Shown: piece after piece, positions 1 through 9,084 of the stretch
How positions within the stretch are numbered: the stretch's first letter is position 1
Layout of the letters: every line of letters starts with the position of its first letter
Assembly (NCBI GenBank): GCA_013375395.1
Contig: JABXJW010000014.1
Coordinates: 1-33,811 of the forward strand
Direction: 5' to 3'
Source of the DNA: Desulfobacterales bacterium
GTDB lineage: Bacteria; Desulfobacterota; Desulfobacteria; Desulfobacterales; C00003060
DNA length: 33,811 bases
The notes under the pieces: model-generated
What the model was told of the DNA's origin: nothing
The model's input: only the letters and a program-made list of their open reading frames with translations
The model's database searches: none
Program-made: the position numbers and the translations under genes

Positions 1-2
1 TT

Positions 3-197
3 GTAGAGGCAATCAGCATGGCAGGAGGATTCACGCCCATTGCGGCCAGAAACCGGACCCGCATCATCCGCGTTGAGAACGGCGTTGAAAAGGTCATAGA
101 GGTGAAGGTGGATGCCATTACGAGCGCCGGGAAAAAGATACAGGATGTTATCATCCGGGCCGATGATGTGATTGTGGTTCCCGAGAGCTTTTTTTAA
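3..197 (+). CDS. Polysaccharide export protein (Wza/SLBB-type), C-terminal fragment cut by window edge
   Basis: Frame 3 reads VEAISMAGGFTPIAARNRTRIIRVENGVEKVIEVKVDAITSAGKKIQDVIIRADDVIVVPESFF*, typical of Wza-like C-termini; stop TAA overlaps the next ATG. Confidence 0.8.
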   Translation, partial: VEAISMAGGFTPIAARNRTRIIRVENGVEKVIEVKVDAITSAGKKIQDVIIRADDVIVVPESFF

Positions 198-2416
198 TGG
201 AAAAAGGCGGGAAAGAACAAGTAGATCTCCGTGATTACCTGCGCGTAATCATCAAACGCAAGTGGACCGTCGCTGTCGTTTTTGCGGTGGTTGTAATCAC
301 CGTCACCATCCACGCATTTACAGCCACCCCGATATATGAGGCCACCACACGGCTGATCATCGACAAGGAAAATCCGAACGTGGTCTCCATCCAGGAAGTC
401 ATGGCCGTGGATACCTCGGGCAGCGACTATTACCAGACGCAATATAGGATCATGGAGAGCCGTGCCGTGGCACGGGAAGTCATAAAACGCCTCCATTTGA
501 ACGAGAGCGAGGAGTTCTTCCCCAAACCAAAGAATAGCTTCATGTCCGCCCTGAAGCATTCCCTCCTGGATGCAGTTTCTTTCTGGATGGATTCGATTGC
601 TTCTCTGCTGAAGACTGAAAACAAGGGAACTCCTGAAGCATTGGAGGAACATGGGCCGAGCTCGGCCCTCGTATCACGTTTTGTCGGAAGGATAAGCGTT
701 AAACCGATCCGCAGCAGTCGTCTTGTGGACGTCAGCTTTCAGGCAAAAGATCCTGCCCTGGCCGCTAAGATCGCAGACACCATTGCCCACGCCTATGTTG
801 ATCAGAACCTTGATACCAGGCTCACGGCCGTCAAAAATGCGGTCAAGTGGCTCCACAACCGCATCGAAGAGGAGCGCAAAAGGGTGGAAAACTCCGAGCA
901 AGCCTTGCTTCGGTATAAAGAATTGCACCATATCATTACCGAATTTTCCAGCGACACGGAAAAGATCACTGCCCAGAAGCTGGCACAGTTGAACGCCAAG
1001 GTGGTTGAGGCGGGATCAAAACGGGTTGAGGCGGAAACCCGCTACAAACAGGCTATGGCCATGGAAGCCACGCCGGATATGCTCGACTCCATACCCGAGG
1101 TGCTGAATAACGAGTTGATACGCCAGATCAAGGCCATGGAAGTTGAGCTGTACAAGCGCATGTCCGAACTGTCCAAGAAATACGGCCGAAAACACCCCCG
1201 CATGGTGGCCGCCAACTCTGAACTCAAGACTATTCAAAAACGAAAAACCCAGGAAGTCAATCGGGTTATCAACTCTTTGAAGAATGAATACCGGGTGGCG
1301 CTGGCAAGGGAGGAATCCTTGAAAGCCGCCCTTGCCGCACAGAAGGAGGAATCGCTCGAACTCAATCAAAAGGCCATCCAACACGGTGCGCTCAAGCGAG
1401 AAGCTGAAAGCGCCAGGCATATGTATGAATTGCTGATCAGGCGTTTCAAAGAGACCACCCTCACCGAAGATATGAGGACAGGAAACATCCGGGTCATTGA
1501 CAGGGCCGAGGCGCCAAAGGAGCCGGTGAAGCCCAATAAAAGGCTCAATATTCTCCTTGCCGTTATTTTCAGTCTGTTTGCGGGAACCGGTCTGGCCTTC
1601 TTTTTCGAGTATCTGGACAACACCATAAAGAGTCCCGAAGACATCAAGAGGCATCTTAATATCCCATATTTGGGGCTTGTTCCGGCAATAGCCGTGGAAA
1701 GTAATGGAAACTACGGCGGCGAGATCAAGCCGAATCTGGTCACCCTCCATTCACCAAAGTCGGTGGCAAGTGAAGCCTACCGGGGGATCAGGACCGGCAT
1801 TCTATTTTCTTCAGCCGAAACCGAACCCAGGGTCATCCTTGTCAGCAGCGTCGGGCCCCAAGAAGGCAAGTCCATCACGGCAACCAATTTGGCCATTACC
1901 ATGGCACAGTCAGGCAGCAGGGTCATCTTGCTTGATTGCGACATGCGCAGGCCCGACATTCACAAGGCATTTGAACTCTCACGAAAAAAGGGAATGTCAA
2001 ATATTCTTGTAGGTGGCTGCACGATAAAAGATGCTGTGGCACATACCAGGGTCACCAGGCTTGATGCCATACCATGCGGCCCCATACCGCCGAATCCTTC
2101 CGAACTGTTGGGATCTGCCCGGATGGCAAAGCTCCTGGAGGTGCTCCAAAAACATTATAGGCGAGTCATTATTGATTCTCCTCCCATTACGGCAGTGACG
2201 GATGCAGCGGTTCTGGCAAAATCCGTTGATGGCGTCGTACTTGTTGTGCGTGCAGGCGAGACGCCCACGCAAATTGTACAGAATGGATTGAGCCATCTTC
2301 AGTCATTTAATGCCCGGATATTAGGCGCGGTCTTAAACGGTGTAAATATAGGCCGGGACAGCTACTATTATTACTACTATTATGGTGAAAACGGCAAAAG
2401 GAAAGGAAAGGCCTAG
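197..2416 (+). CDS. Wzc-like chain-length determinant / BY-family tyrosine autokinase
   Basis: 739 aa; N-terminal Wzz-type domain, coiled-coil, Walker A SSVGPQEGKSITATNLA, Walker B-like VILLDCDMRRPD, C-terminal tyrosine cluster DSYYYYYYYGENGK. Confidence 0.93.
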   Translation: MEKGGKEQVDLRDYLRVIIKRKWTVAVVFAVVVITVTIHAFTATPIYEATTRLIIDKENPNVVSIQEVMAVDTSGSDYYQTQYRIMESRAVAREVIKRLHLNESEEFFPKPKNSFMSALKHSLLDAVSFWMDSIASLLKTENKGTPEALEEHGPSSALVSRFVGRISVKPIRSSRLVDVSFQAKDPALAAKIADTIAHAYVDQNLDTRLTAVKNAVKWLHNRIEEERKRVENSEQALLRYKELHHIITEFSSDTEKITAQKLAQLNAKVVEAGSKRVEAETRYKQAMAMEATPDMLDSIPEVLNNELIRQIKAMEVELYKRMSELSKKYGRKHPRMVAANSELKTIQKRKTQEVNRVINSLKNEYRVALAREESLKAALAAQKEESLELNQKAIQHGALKREAESARHMYELLIRRFKETTLTEDMRTGNIRVIDRAEAPKEPVKPNKRLNILLAVIFSLFAGTGLAFFFEYLDNTIKSPEDIKRHLNIPYLGLVPAIAVESNGNYGGEIKPNLVTLHSPKSVASEAYRGIRTGILFSSAETEPRVILVSSVGPQEGKSITATNLAITMAQSGSRVILLDCDMRRPDIHKAFELSRKKGMSNILVGGCTIKDAVAHTRVTRLDAIPCGPIPPNPSELLGSARMAKLLEVLQKHYRRVIIDSPPITAVTDAAVLAKSVDGVVLVVRAGETPTQIVQNGLSHLQSFNARILGAVLNGVNIGRDSYYYYYYYGENGKRKGKA

Positions 2417-2487
2417 AGGAAGAGAAAACCTGGGACAGGGTCCCGCGAAGGAGCATAGGGCTCGCCCAGGAACAACTTGATAGTATA

Positions 2488-2559
2488 GGAATTTCGCAGC
2501 CGTTCAGAGGTTCAGGGTTCACCCTGAACCTCTGAACCCGTGAACGTTTGCGGAATTTC
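2488..2559. repeat. Long inverted repeat with perfect 16-bp core stem
   Basis: GTTCAGAGGTTCAGGG (2502-2517) TTCA CCCTGAACCTCTGAAC (2522-2537); imperfect extension to GGAATTTCGC...GCGGAATTTC; T-tract follows. Confidence 0.85.
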
Positions 2560-2616
2560 TTTTTTTGAGTCCGTCACAGGCGGACGTTACATAAGAGCGC
2601 GAAGCGATTTCATAAC

Positions 2617-3366
2617 TTGATAGACCTCCACTGTCATATTCTCCCGGGTGCGGATGACGGACCAGAGTCACAAGAAGAGAGCCTTTCCATGGCAAGAAAG
2701 GCGGTCGAAGACGGCATCCATACCATAGTGGCAACGCCGCATACCTTAAATGGCCTCTACACAAACCCTGCCGGGCAAATCAGTTTGCGGGTGGCAAACC
2801 TTCAAAAGACCCTGTCGGATAAACATATCGAGCTTCGGCTGTGTGTGGGCGCCGATGTGCATTTATGCCCCCGCCTGCTGGAACGGATTGAAAATGGCGA
2901 TGCGACTACAATCAATGACAATAAAAAATACATACTACTGGAGTTCCCTTCGCAGGCAATTCCGACGGGAGTCAAAGATGAGATTTTCACTCTGATTGTA
3001 AACGGCATCACACCCATTATCAGCCATCCTGAACGTAATCCCATAATACAGCATGACATAAATATTCTATATGAATTTGTTCGTATGGGCGCATTGAGTC
3101 AGATTACGGCGATGAGTATTACCGGCGATTTTGGAGAGATGGTCGGACAGTGCGCTGAAATGCTCCTGACACAACGGCTGGCTCATGTGATTGCCAGCGA
3201 TGCCCATTCAGCAGTCGATCGCCCTCCGGTCTTATCCGAGGCGGTTGAGGCCGCAGCAAAAATCCTGGGCAGCTATGAGGATTCAGAGCGTATGGTCACG
3301 GAAATGCCGGCCGCACTCCTTTCCGGTGACGTGGTTGAAATTCCCGAACCAAAACGTGCAAAATGA
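2617..3366 (+). CDS. CpsB/CapC/YwqE-type PHP-domain protein-tyrosine phosphatase (TTG start)
   Basis: MIDLHCHILPGADDGPESQEESLSMARKAVEDGI, HPERN and SDAHS metal-ligand motifs; directly downstream of the BY-kinase. Confidence 0.9.
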   Translation: MIDLHCHILPGADDGPESQEESLSMARKAVEDGIHTIVATPHTLNGLYTNPAGQISLRVANLQKTLSDKHIELRLCVGADVHLCPRLLERIENGDATTINDNKKYILLEFPSQAIPTGVKDEIFTLIVNGITPIISHPERNPIIQHDINILYEFVRMGALSQITAMSITGDFGEMVGQCAEMLLTQRLAHVIASDAHSAVDRPPVLSEAVEAAAKILGSYEDSERMVTEMPAALLSGDVVEIPEPKRAK

Positions 3367-3395
3367 GATCATGGTTTTGGGCCCTATGTGTATAG

Positions 3396-3446
3396 TTTCA
3401 GCCTTCAGCTTTGAGCTTGTGAGCTTTCAGCTTTTTTTCGCTTTGA
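3396..3446 (+). repeat. Degenerate heptanucleotide repeat cluster A
   Basis: TTTCAGC CTTCAGC TTTGAGC TTGTGAGC TTTCAGC ... CGCTTTGA. Confidence 0.6.
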
Positions 3447-3447
3447 A

Positions 3448-3501
3448 TTGACAAGTTGCTTTCCGCTCTGACATAACGAAATCCAACCCTATCTTCGTTA
3501 T
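3448..3501 (+). promoter_or_regulatory. Candidate promoter plus inverted repeat upstream of the membrane protein gene
   Basis: TTGACA at 3448-3453, ATAACG-type box about 17 nt downstream; inverted repeat ATAACGAA (3473-3480)/TTCGTTAT (3494-3501). Confidence 0.35.
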
Positions 3502-3516
3502 CAAAGTTTCCAACCC

Positions 3517-4773
3517 ATGAATATACCAAGAATTACATACCGTATCATCGAAATATGCCTTATTGTACTACTGGTTTTCACACCCCTTGCCCGCGGCACA
3601 GTCCAGGTATGGGCGGTATCAGTCGCCCATTTTATCACTCTGGTCATGCTTACAGCCTATCTCTTACGCATCATCTTTGATGCGCAATTCCAATGGGTGA
3701 GAACACCTCTCGATCTTCCCCTGATCGGCCTGTTTCTCCTTGCCGTTGTCTCGTCCTTTTCTTCCATTGAATGGTATGCCAGTCTTCATGCCATTATGAA
3801 ACTTGCCAATTATATTATTCTCTATTTCATCATTGTTCATACTATGAGGGAGCGAGACCAGGTGCGGCGCGTGGCCTATACTATCACCATTGTAGGAAGT
3901 TTTCTGGCCCTGTTCGGTATGATCAAATACCTGGGTGGAATTTGCCCCCCGTGGTGGGACTATGACATAACATATAAAGGGATGGTGGCCACCTTTGGCT
4001 GCAAGAATCACCTGGCAGGATACATGGAGATGGTCATTCCCATAACCATCGGCCTCCTTGTGGCGGAAAGAAAAGGATGGAAGAAGGCCCTGTGCGCTTT
4101 TTGCTTGTTTTCCTTATGTGTCGCCCTGACGTTGTCTTTGTCTCGCGGCGGGTGGATGTCCGGAGTTTTTGCCCTTAGTTTTATGCTTATTGTCTATCTT
4201 CTAAAAAGAAAGGGGAAATACAGAGATCTGATGGTTACTGCCGTTGGAATGACAACGGTTGTAGTTATGACCGTCCTGGCGAGCACACCGGCCATAGAAA
4301 AATTGGAAACGTTAACCCGTGGTCACGATTTGCTCAACTCACAGGCCAGGACGGCCGTCTGTGCAAGCACTATCGACCTCATTCGTAACCATCCGTTTCT
4401 TGGGACTGGGCCGGGCACGTTTGCCATCGCATTTACACCGCACCGGCCTGCGGGCGTGAATGCAATGTATCTCCACACCCATAATGATTATCTCCATTGC
4501 ATTTCAGAAACCGGCATCTTAACGGCAGGGCTGATTTTGTGGCTGATGGTTGCAACTTTTTGGTCCGGCATCCGAAAGATTATGGCCGCCGACAGCCGCT
4601 TGACACTGGGAATATCCCTTGGCTCACTTGCCGGTATCGTGGCCATTATGGGGCACAGTGTGGTAGATTTTAATCTCCACATCATGGCAAATGCCATGTT
4701 ATTTACGGTTTTGGCGGCACTCTTGATGACAGCAGGTAGTAAGGAGGCTGGCGGGATAAGGGAGGTGTCATAG
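3517..4773 (+). CDS. O-antigen ligase/polymerase-like (Wzy_C family) membrane protein
   Basis: Multi-TM 418 aa; motifs RGTVQVWA, LSLSRGGWMSG, HPFLGTGPGTF, HTHNDYLHCISETGI. Confidence 0.88.
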   Translation: MNIPRITYRIIEICLIVLLVFTPLARGTVQVWAVSVAHFITLVMLTAYLLRIIFDAQFQWVRTPLDLPLIGLFLLAVVSSFSSIEWYASLHAIMKLANYIILYFIIVHTMRERDQVRRVAYTITIVGSFLALFGMIKYLGGICPPWWDYDITYKGMVATFGCKNHLAGYMEMVIPITIGLLVAERKGWKKALCAFCLFSLCVALTLSLSRGGWMSGVFALSFMLIVYLLKRKGKYRDLMVTAVGMTTVVVMTVLASTPAIEKLETLTRGHDLLNSQARTAVCASTIDLIRNHPFLGTGPGTFAIAFTPHRPAGVNAMYLHTHNDYLHCISETGILTAGLILWLMVATFWSGIRKIMAADSRLTLGISLGSLAGIVAIMGHSVVDFNLHIMANAMLFTVLAALLMTAGSKEAGGIREVS

Positions 4774-4961
4774 ACAATTTTTCTCTATGAAAAATGGATG
4801 TCGCCTAATTGCTACTCGGACGTAAGTCAACGTAGTCAAGATGTCCCCAAAAGGGTCTAAGGTGAAAAAGAGGTCCCCTTTTTCAGGTCCTGTATGGTAT
4901 ATTAAAAAACTTAGTTCGCTTCGCTCACAATTGGGCACGCAGTGAAGCTTTAGCGCTATGT

Positions 4962-5126
4962 TGGAATAATGGAATGATGGGCACGAAGTGAAGCTGTGCG
5001 CTATAATGGGTTCTGGGAAAATGGGACAATGGTTTATTGGCAAAATCTCTCTTGACAGGCAAGTTAATAAATGTGTAACTTCCTTTGAAAACCAATATTC
5101 CAATATTCCACCATTCCATTATTCCA
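4962..5126. repeat. Inverted copies of TGGAATAATGGAATGRTGG and 8-nt tandem repeats
   Basis: TGGAATAATGGAATGATGG at 4962-4980; CCACCATTCCATTATTCCA at 5108-5126 (18/19 complementary); preceding CCAATATT CCAATATT octamers. Confidence 0.7.
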
Positions 5127-5199
5127 TGCGCGAGGCAAAAACCCAGGCCTCGAAAACCTCCTATATTTTCAATAAGTTGCAGAAATTCCGAGACGTCAA

Positions 5200-5544
5200 T
5201 TAAGGTAGGGCCAGATGAATTTTTATGGCTCTTTCAATTTCGGCCATCTCTTTCTTTCCTATTGTCCCGATTAATTTCACGATCCTGCTCTTGTCAAGGG
5301 TGCGGATTTGGTCAGATTTAACCTTTGAAGTTTTCGGCAGTTTTCCGGCTTGTTTAGGCAAGAGCACCTCAAAAGGGTAGATCCTCTGGATGTTCTTGGA
5401 AGTTATAGGCAAAATGGTTACCGTTCCCGAGAATTCGTTGTTTTTGTCGTTGGAGACAATGACAACCGGGCGGGTATTTGAAATCTCTTTTCCCACAACC
5501 GGATCGAGGACGGCAAGACGTATTTGCCCCCTTTTAATATTCAT
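5200..5544 (-). CDS. MazF/PemK-type endoribonuclease toxin
   Basis: MNIKRGQIRLAVLDPVVGKEISNTRPVVIVSNDKNN...; RPVVIVSND and TILPITS motifs; overlaps the antitoxin end. Confidence 0.88.
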   Translation of the reverse strand: MNIKRGQIRLAVLDPVVGKEISNTRPVVIVSNDKNNEFSGTVTILPITSKNIQRIYPFEVLLPKQAGKLPKTSKVKSDQIRTLDKSRIVKLIGTIGKKEMAEIERAIKIHLALP

Positions 5545-5776
5545 CCCATCCCTCCAGATCGGTAGGCTCAAACTCTTTTGTTATGGCAAGACTCTCTGCC
5601 TTCCTGGCTTTATAGCCTTCTTTCAGACGTTTCTGTATTTGATCATTTTCCATTTTTTCAATCCGTTGTCTCAAGGCTTCAGTAATGAAACGACTCTTTT
5701 TTCTGGGTCCCACTAACCTATCCAACTGGTGAGCCAAGTCTTCCGGAAGCGTGATATTTAACCGAACCGTATCCAT
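5534..5776 (-). CDS. Ribbon-helix-helix antitoxin partner of MazF
   Basis: MDTVRLNITLPEDLAHQLDRLVGPRKKSRFITEALRQRIEK, RHH fold. Confidence 0.85.
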   Translation of the reverse strand: MDTVRLNITLPEDLAHQLDRLVGPRKKSRFITEALRQRIEKMENDQIQKRLKEGYKARKAESLAITKEFEPTDLEGWDEY

Positions 5777-5796
5777 AATGCACCTCCATAAGGGGA

Positions 5797-5827
5797 TTAT
5801 AATATGTATTTACAATACATATTATAA
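5797..5827. promoter_or_regulatory. Perfect 14-bp-arm palindrome, probable operator of the RHH/MazF operon
   Basis: TTATAATATGTATT (5797-5810) TAC AATACATATTATAA (5814-5827), just upstream of the antitoxin start at 5776. Confidence 0.75.
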
Positions 5828-5896
5828 AGGGGCCTGTCAAGCGAAAAACACAGGGGAACCATGAAGCTCAACGCAATATTATGCTTTATCCTTTTA

Positions 5897-5950
5897 GCCT
5901 GCGACCTGCGCGGTGCTCTTTGCCCTATGCCCTCTGCGTTTTTGCGCCTT
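5897..5950 (+). repeat. Degenerate heptanucleotide repeat cluster B
   Basis: CCTGCGA CCTGCGC GGTGCTC TTTGCCC TATGCCC TCTGCGT TTTTGCG. Confidence 0.55.
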
Positions 5951-6095
5951 TAATATTTTGATGAAATGTATGTAACTCAGGGGTAATATTTAATCTTAAG
6001 ATGTTACCCTGATCGAATCCAGCTTTCCCCAGCTTTCCAGGGAGTTATTCAACGAATTCAACAAAGTTCCCGGACTTTCCTGATGCACGATTCTC

Positions 6096-6455
6096 TTGTT
6101 GCATTCTGTTTGCGGACATGCTATGGGTACTTTTATGGAAGCAGATGAAATTACAGTAGAAATTGAAAATATTGTAGGGCAAATCATCCAGAAATATCAC
6201 CCCTTGAAAATCATTCTGTTCGGTTCGGCTGGGCGGGAAGAGTATGATAAGGTTAACGACTTAGATTTTCTTATCATAAAAAAGGATGTACCTTGTTATG
6301 GCCTTGCAAGGATGCGTGAACTGGACGAATTAATCGACCGCAATATCGCTGCAGATATGCTTGTTTACCGTCCCGATGAATTCCAGGAGCGCGTCAAACT
6401 GGGCGATCCGTTTATTAAGGCCATTCTCAAAGAAGGCAAGGTTCTTTATGGCTGA
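6096..6455 (+). CDS. MNT-type minimal nucleotidyltransferase (antitoxin of MNT/HEPN module); true start may be 6123 or 6138
   Basis: KIILFGSAGREEYDKVNDLDFLIIKKDV: GSx(n)DxD nucleotidyltransferase motif. Confidence 0.85.
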   Translation: MLHSVCGHAMGTFMEADEITVEIENIVGQIIQKYHPLKIILFGSAGREEYDKVNDLDFLIIKKDVPCYGLARMRELDELIDRNIAADMLVYRPDEFQERVKLGDPFIKAILKEGKVLYG

Positions 6456-6714
6456 TCCACAGGTGGTCAGTGAGTGGCTAAAAAAATCAGACGAAGATTT
6501 CGAATTTGCTACATCTATTATAGAGGATAGCACGTATTACGCTCAAATTTGTTTTCATTTTCACCAGGCAGCTGAAAAGTATCTTAAGTCTTTCATAATA
6601 GCCTTCGATCTGGAATTCAAAAAGATTCATGACTTACCAGTGCTCTTGAAATCGTGCGTGTCCAAAGAGCCCAGTCTGAAAGCAGTTATGGATGACTGCA
6701 AGTTAAGGGATTAG
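6448..6714 (+). CDS. HEPN-domain protein, apparently C-terminally truncated
   Basis: MADPQVVSEWLKKSDEDFEFATSIIEDSTYYAQICFHFHQAAEKYLKSFIIAFDLEFKKIHDLPVLLKSC...; FHxxQAAEKYLK motif; overlaps the MNT stop. Confidence 0.82.
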   Translation: MADPQVVSEWLKKSDEDFEFATSIIEDSTYYAQICFHFHQAAEKYLKSFIIAFDLEFKKIHDLPVLLKSCVSKEPSLKAVMDDCKLRD

Positions 6715-7116
6715 TGCAAATCCCGCTGTGACAAAGTGATGATCAAAGGAGAAAGCTTGTACGATTCCATGTTGCTTCATGAGAGCAAAACTGACTGCAT
6801 CGGTATAGCTGAAATCCTGATCTTTATATTTCTGCAAGATGTCTTCCGCTGTTTCTTCCAATATGTTGTCAGAATAAATTTTGATCACTCGTGGGCTTGC
6901 TGCAATATTTTCCGAAAAGGTAATAGCCGCTTGATGCCCTATGGCGCGGCGTATCAAGATGTACGTTTCAGCAATAACAAGGTTTGTTGTTGTTAAATGA
7001 TGGTAGCTGCTTAGCAGCTTGGGATAAATTTCGATAGCCTGATTGTGATGTTGATCGGATCTGTCCGCCAAAGCAAACCACGCTCCGGTGTCAACAAATA
7101 GTGACTTTTTCTCCAT
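6703..7116 (-). CDS. PIN-domain (VapC-like) toxin
   Basis: SLFVDTGAWFALADRSDQHH..., IAETYILIRR, QDFSYTDAVSFALMKQ, FSFDHHFVTAGF. Confidence 0.87.
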   Translation of the reverse strand: MEKKSLFVDTGAWFALADRSDQHHNQAIEIYPKLLSSYHHLTTTNLVIAETYILIRRAIGHQAAITFSENIAASPRVIKIYSDNILEETAEDILQKYKDQDFSYTDAVSFALMKQHGIVQAFSFDHHFVTAGFALIP

Positions 7117-7125
7117 TTTATAGCT

Positions 7126-7371
7126 CTACTTTTCGTATGAAACCAGGTAGTCATCGTGTTTCTTGGCGATGTCTTGTTTTCCCGAGGACCCCAGGTTCAT
7201 AATACCAAGCGCCGGATCTTTTTCCAGGGGGAGACGGTCGATGAATTTGGAGATGCAAGAGCGGATAATGGCTGCTTTGGACTTGCCGCTGGCCTTCGAC
7301 AAAAGAGTAATGATTTTTTCCTGTTCCGGTTCTAAATAAATTTGAATCGGGGTTTTCTTGAGCCTTTTCAT
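7126..7371 (-). CDS. RHH antitoxin partner of the PIN toxin (ORF track start 7419; RBS-supported ATG at 7371)
   Basis: MKRLKKTPIQIYLEPEQEKIITLLSKASGKSKAAIIRSCISKFID; GGAG 8 nt upstream of ATG. Confidence 0.8.
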   Translation of the reverse strand: MKRLKKTPIQIYLEPEQEKIITLLSKASGKSKAAIIRSCISKFIDRLPLEKDPALGIMNLGSSGKQDIAKKHDDYLVSYEK

Positions 7372-7524
7372 GGCAACGTTCTCCATATCGTCGAGATGTA
7401 ATGTATAAAAATATGACATATAAAATAGTGATTGTCAACAAGAAATTCACCATGATCCCTTACACTTTAATCCCGCCCAATATGAAACTGTCTCTGGAGG
7501 ACGCTCGTATCGTCCCCTGTCCTC

Positions 7525-7574
7525 CACTGGGTGAATTTGCGTCACGGCAGAACCTGAGTAAGTCAATGTAGTCA
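7525..7574 (+). repeat. 50-bp direct repeat, copy 1
   Basis: CACTGGGTGAATTTGCGTCACGGCAGAACCTGAGTAAGTCAATGTAGTCA; partner at 16315-16364 differs at one base. Confidence 0.9.
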
Positions 7575-7824
7575 TGGATGCCCCCAAAGTTCTCCCAAAG
7601 TTCACTCAAAGTACGTATGAACTTCAGTCAAATTCATAGCATATTGATTTTACTTAATATTCAATGATACAATTTTTTGCTTGACACGACTGCTATAGGA
7701 TGTCCCGCAAAACGCCTAACGATTAATAGTGAAGGTTTGACCACAGCGCTTCTCTTAAAGGGTGATTAAAACTTGACTTAGTCCGCGGTTTAGTCTATAT
7801 TCCTTGCCATGGAGGTGACCTAAG

Positions 7825-8061
7825 ATGCCAGTGACGTTTAATATCCACGAAGCAAAAACCCACTTCTCCAAACTCCTGGCCCGCGTAGGAAATGGAGAGG
7901 AGATTGTCATTGCCAAGGCAGGCAAGCCCATTGCCCGTCTGGTTCCGTCAGTGGAAAGGCCGACCCGACGTGTTCCTGGAGGCGCTAAAGAGAAGGTTGT
8001 CATGGCGCCGGATTTTGATGCCCCTTTACCCGAATCTATTCTGGAAACATTTGAAAGATGA
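7825..8061 (+). CDS. Phd/YefM-family antitoxin
   Basis: MPVTFNIHEAKTHFSKLLARVGNGEEIVIAKAGKPIARLVP. Confidence 0.92.
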   Translation: MPVTFNIHEAKTHFSKLLARVGNGEEIVIAKAGKPIARLVPSVERPTRRVPGGAKEKVVMAPDFDAPLPESILETFER

Positions 8062-8444
8062 AGGCACTACTAGATACCCATGCCTTCTTGTGGTGGATTA
8101 CCGACGATCCCCGATTATCACCTCGTGCTCGGGAGATAATCGGGGATGGCAATACCGAGCTTTACCTCAGCGCTGCCAGTGGTTGGGAAATGGCCATTAA
8201 GGCAGGTCTCGGTAGATTACACCTGACCGACAGCCTGGAGCGGATTATTTCGGAACAACTGGCTGCCAATGCCATATATAGCTTGCCTGTTCAGATGAGC
8301 CACGCTTTACATGTTTATACTCTACCGGGTCATCATCGGGACCCTTTTGACCGAATCCTTATTTCCCAGGCCATATTGGAGCATTTGCCCTTATTGACCA
8401 TTGACCCTGAAATTGCCAAGTATACTGCGGAGGTTCTCTGGTAA
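8058..8444 (+). CDS. VapC-type PIN toxin
   Basis: MKALLDTHAFLWWITDDPRLSPRAREII...; HHRDPFDRILISQA; ATGA overlap with the antitoxin. Confidence 0.92.
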   Translation: MKALLDTHAFLWWITDDPRLSPRAREIIGDGNTELYLSAASGWEMAIKAGLGRLHLTDSLERIISEQLAANAIYSLPVQMSHALHVYTLPGHHRDPFDRILISQAILEHLPLLTIDPEIAKYTAEVLW

Positions 8445-8551
8445 GAAACACAATCTGGGAGTTGAAAGGAACAAATGTCAATATTTCACGAGCGGCCCAA
8501 AAGGTACGCTGCTCACCATCCTGAAACAAGCCGGTATTTCCAGAGATGAAT

Positions 8552-8656
8552 TTTGAACTTTCAGCTCTACCCTTTGCACTCTGCCCTATGCGCCATGCGC
8601 TTTGAGCTTTCAGCTGCAATCTTCTCACTGTGAACTATGAACTATGAGCTTTAAGT
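8552..8656 (+). repeat. Heptanucleotide repeat cluster C: 15 consecutive 7-nt units
   Basis: TTTGAAC TTTCAGC TCTACCC TTTGCAC TCTGCCC TATGCGC CATGCGC TTTGAGC TTTCAGC TGCAATC TTCTCAC TGTGAAC TATGAAC TATGAGC TTTAAGT. Confidence 0.85.
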
Positions 8657-8823
8657 TAAGTCAACCTATAGGCATTGTGCGCATACTTTACGACTTGTTG
8701 TATTAAGAATAGCTTACTTATGGTTGTTGATCAAGTAAACTAAAGAAAATGTGACTGGCGGAATGTCAAATGTTGAGATTTAACCCCTCTCCTCATTCGA
8801 TTGGTCCGACCCCGAAAGGTATA

Positions 8824-9084
8824 ATGGAACCTATATTTTTGCAAATTCCTCCTGAAATAGCGGCACAATTAAAGCTACCACCAAAGAGGGCTCAAAGGGT
8901 TCTGATGGAAGAGCTTGTGTTGCGCCTTTATGAGGAAGGCATTATTTCTGCTGGCCAAGGGGCATATCTGTTAAAAATGGATCGGCTGTCCTTTGAGCGC
9001 TTTATGGCAGAGCGTTGTATAGCTATTCATTGTGATGTTGAAGAACTGGATCAGGATATTTCTCACTTGGACCAGGCATTATGA
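8824..9084 (+). CDS. UPF0175-family antitoxin-like protein
   Basis: MEPIFLQIPPEIAAQLKLPPKRAQRVLMEELVLRLYEEGIISAGQGAYLLKMDRLSFERFMAERCI. Confidence 0.85.
   Translation: MEPIFLQIPPEIAAQLKLPPKRAQRVLMEELVLRLYEEGIISAGQGAYLLKMDRLSFERFMAERCIAIHCDVEELDQDISHLDQAL

Noticed and set aside
194-2522. Long antisense ORFs opposite the BY-kinase gene (e.g. 1016-1750, 194-652)
   Set aside because: Shadow frames of a strongly supported coding sequence with no recognisable domains.
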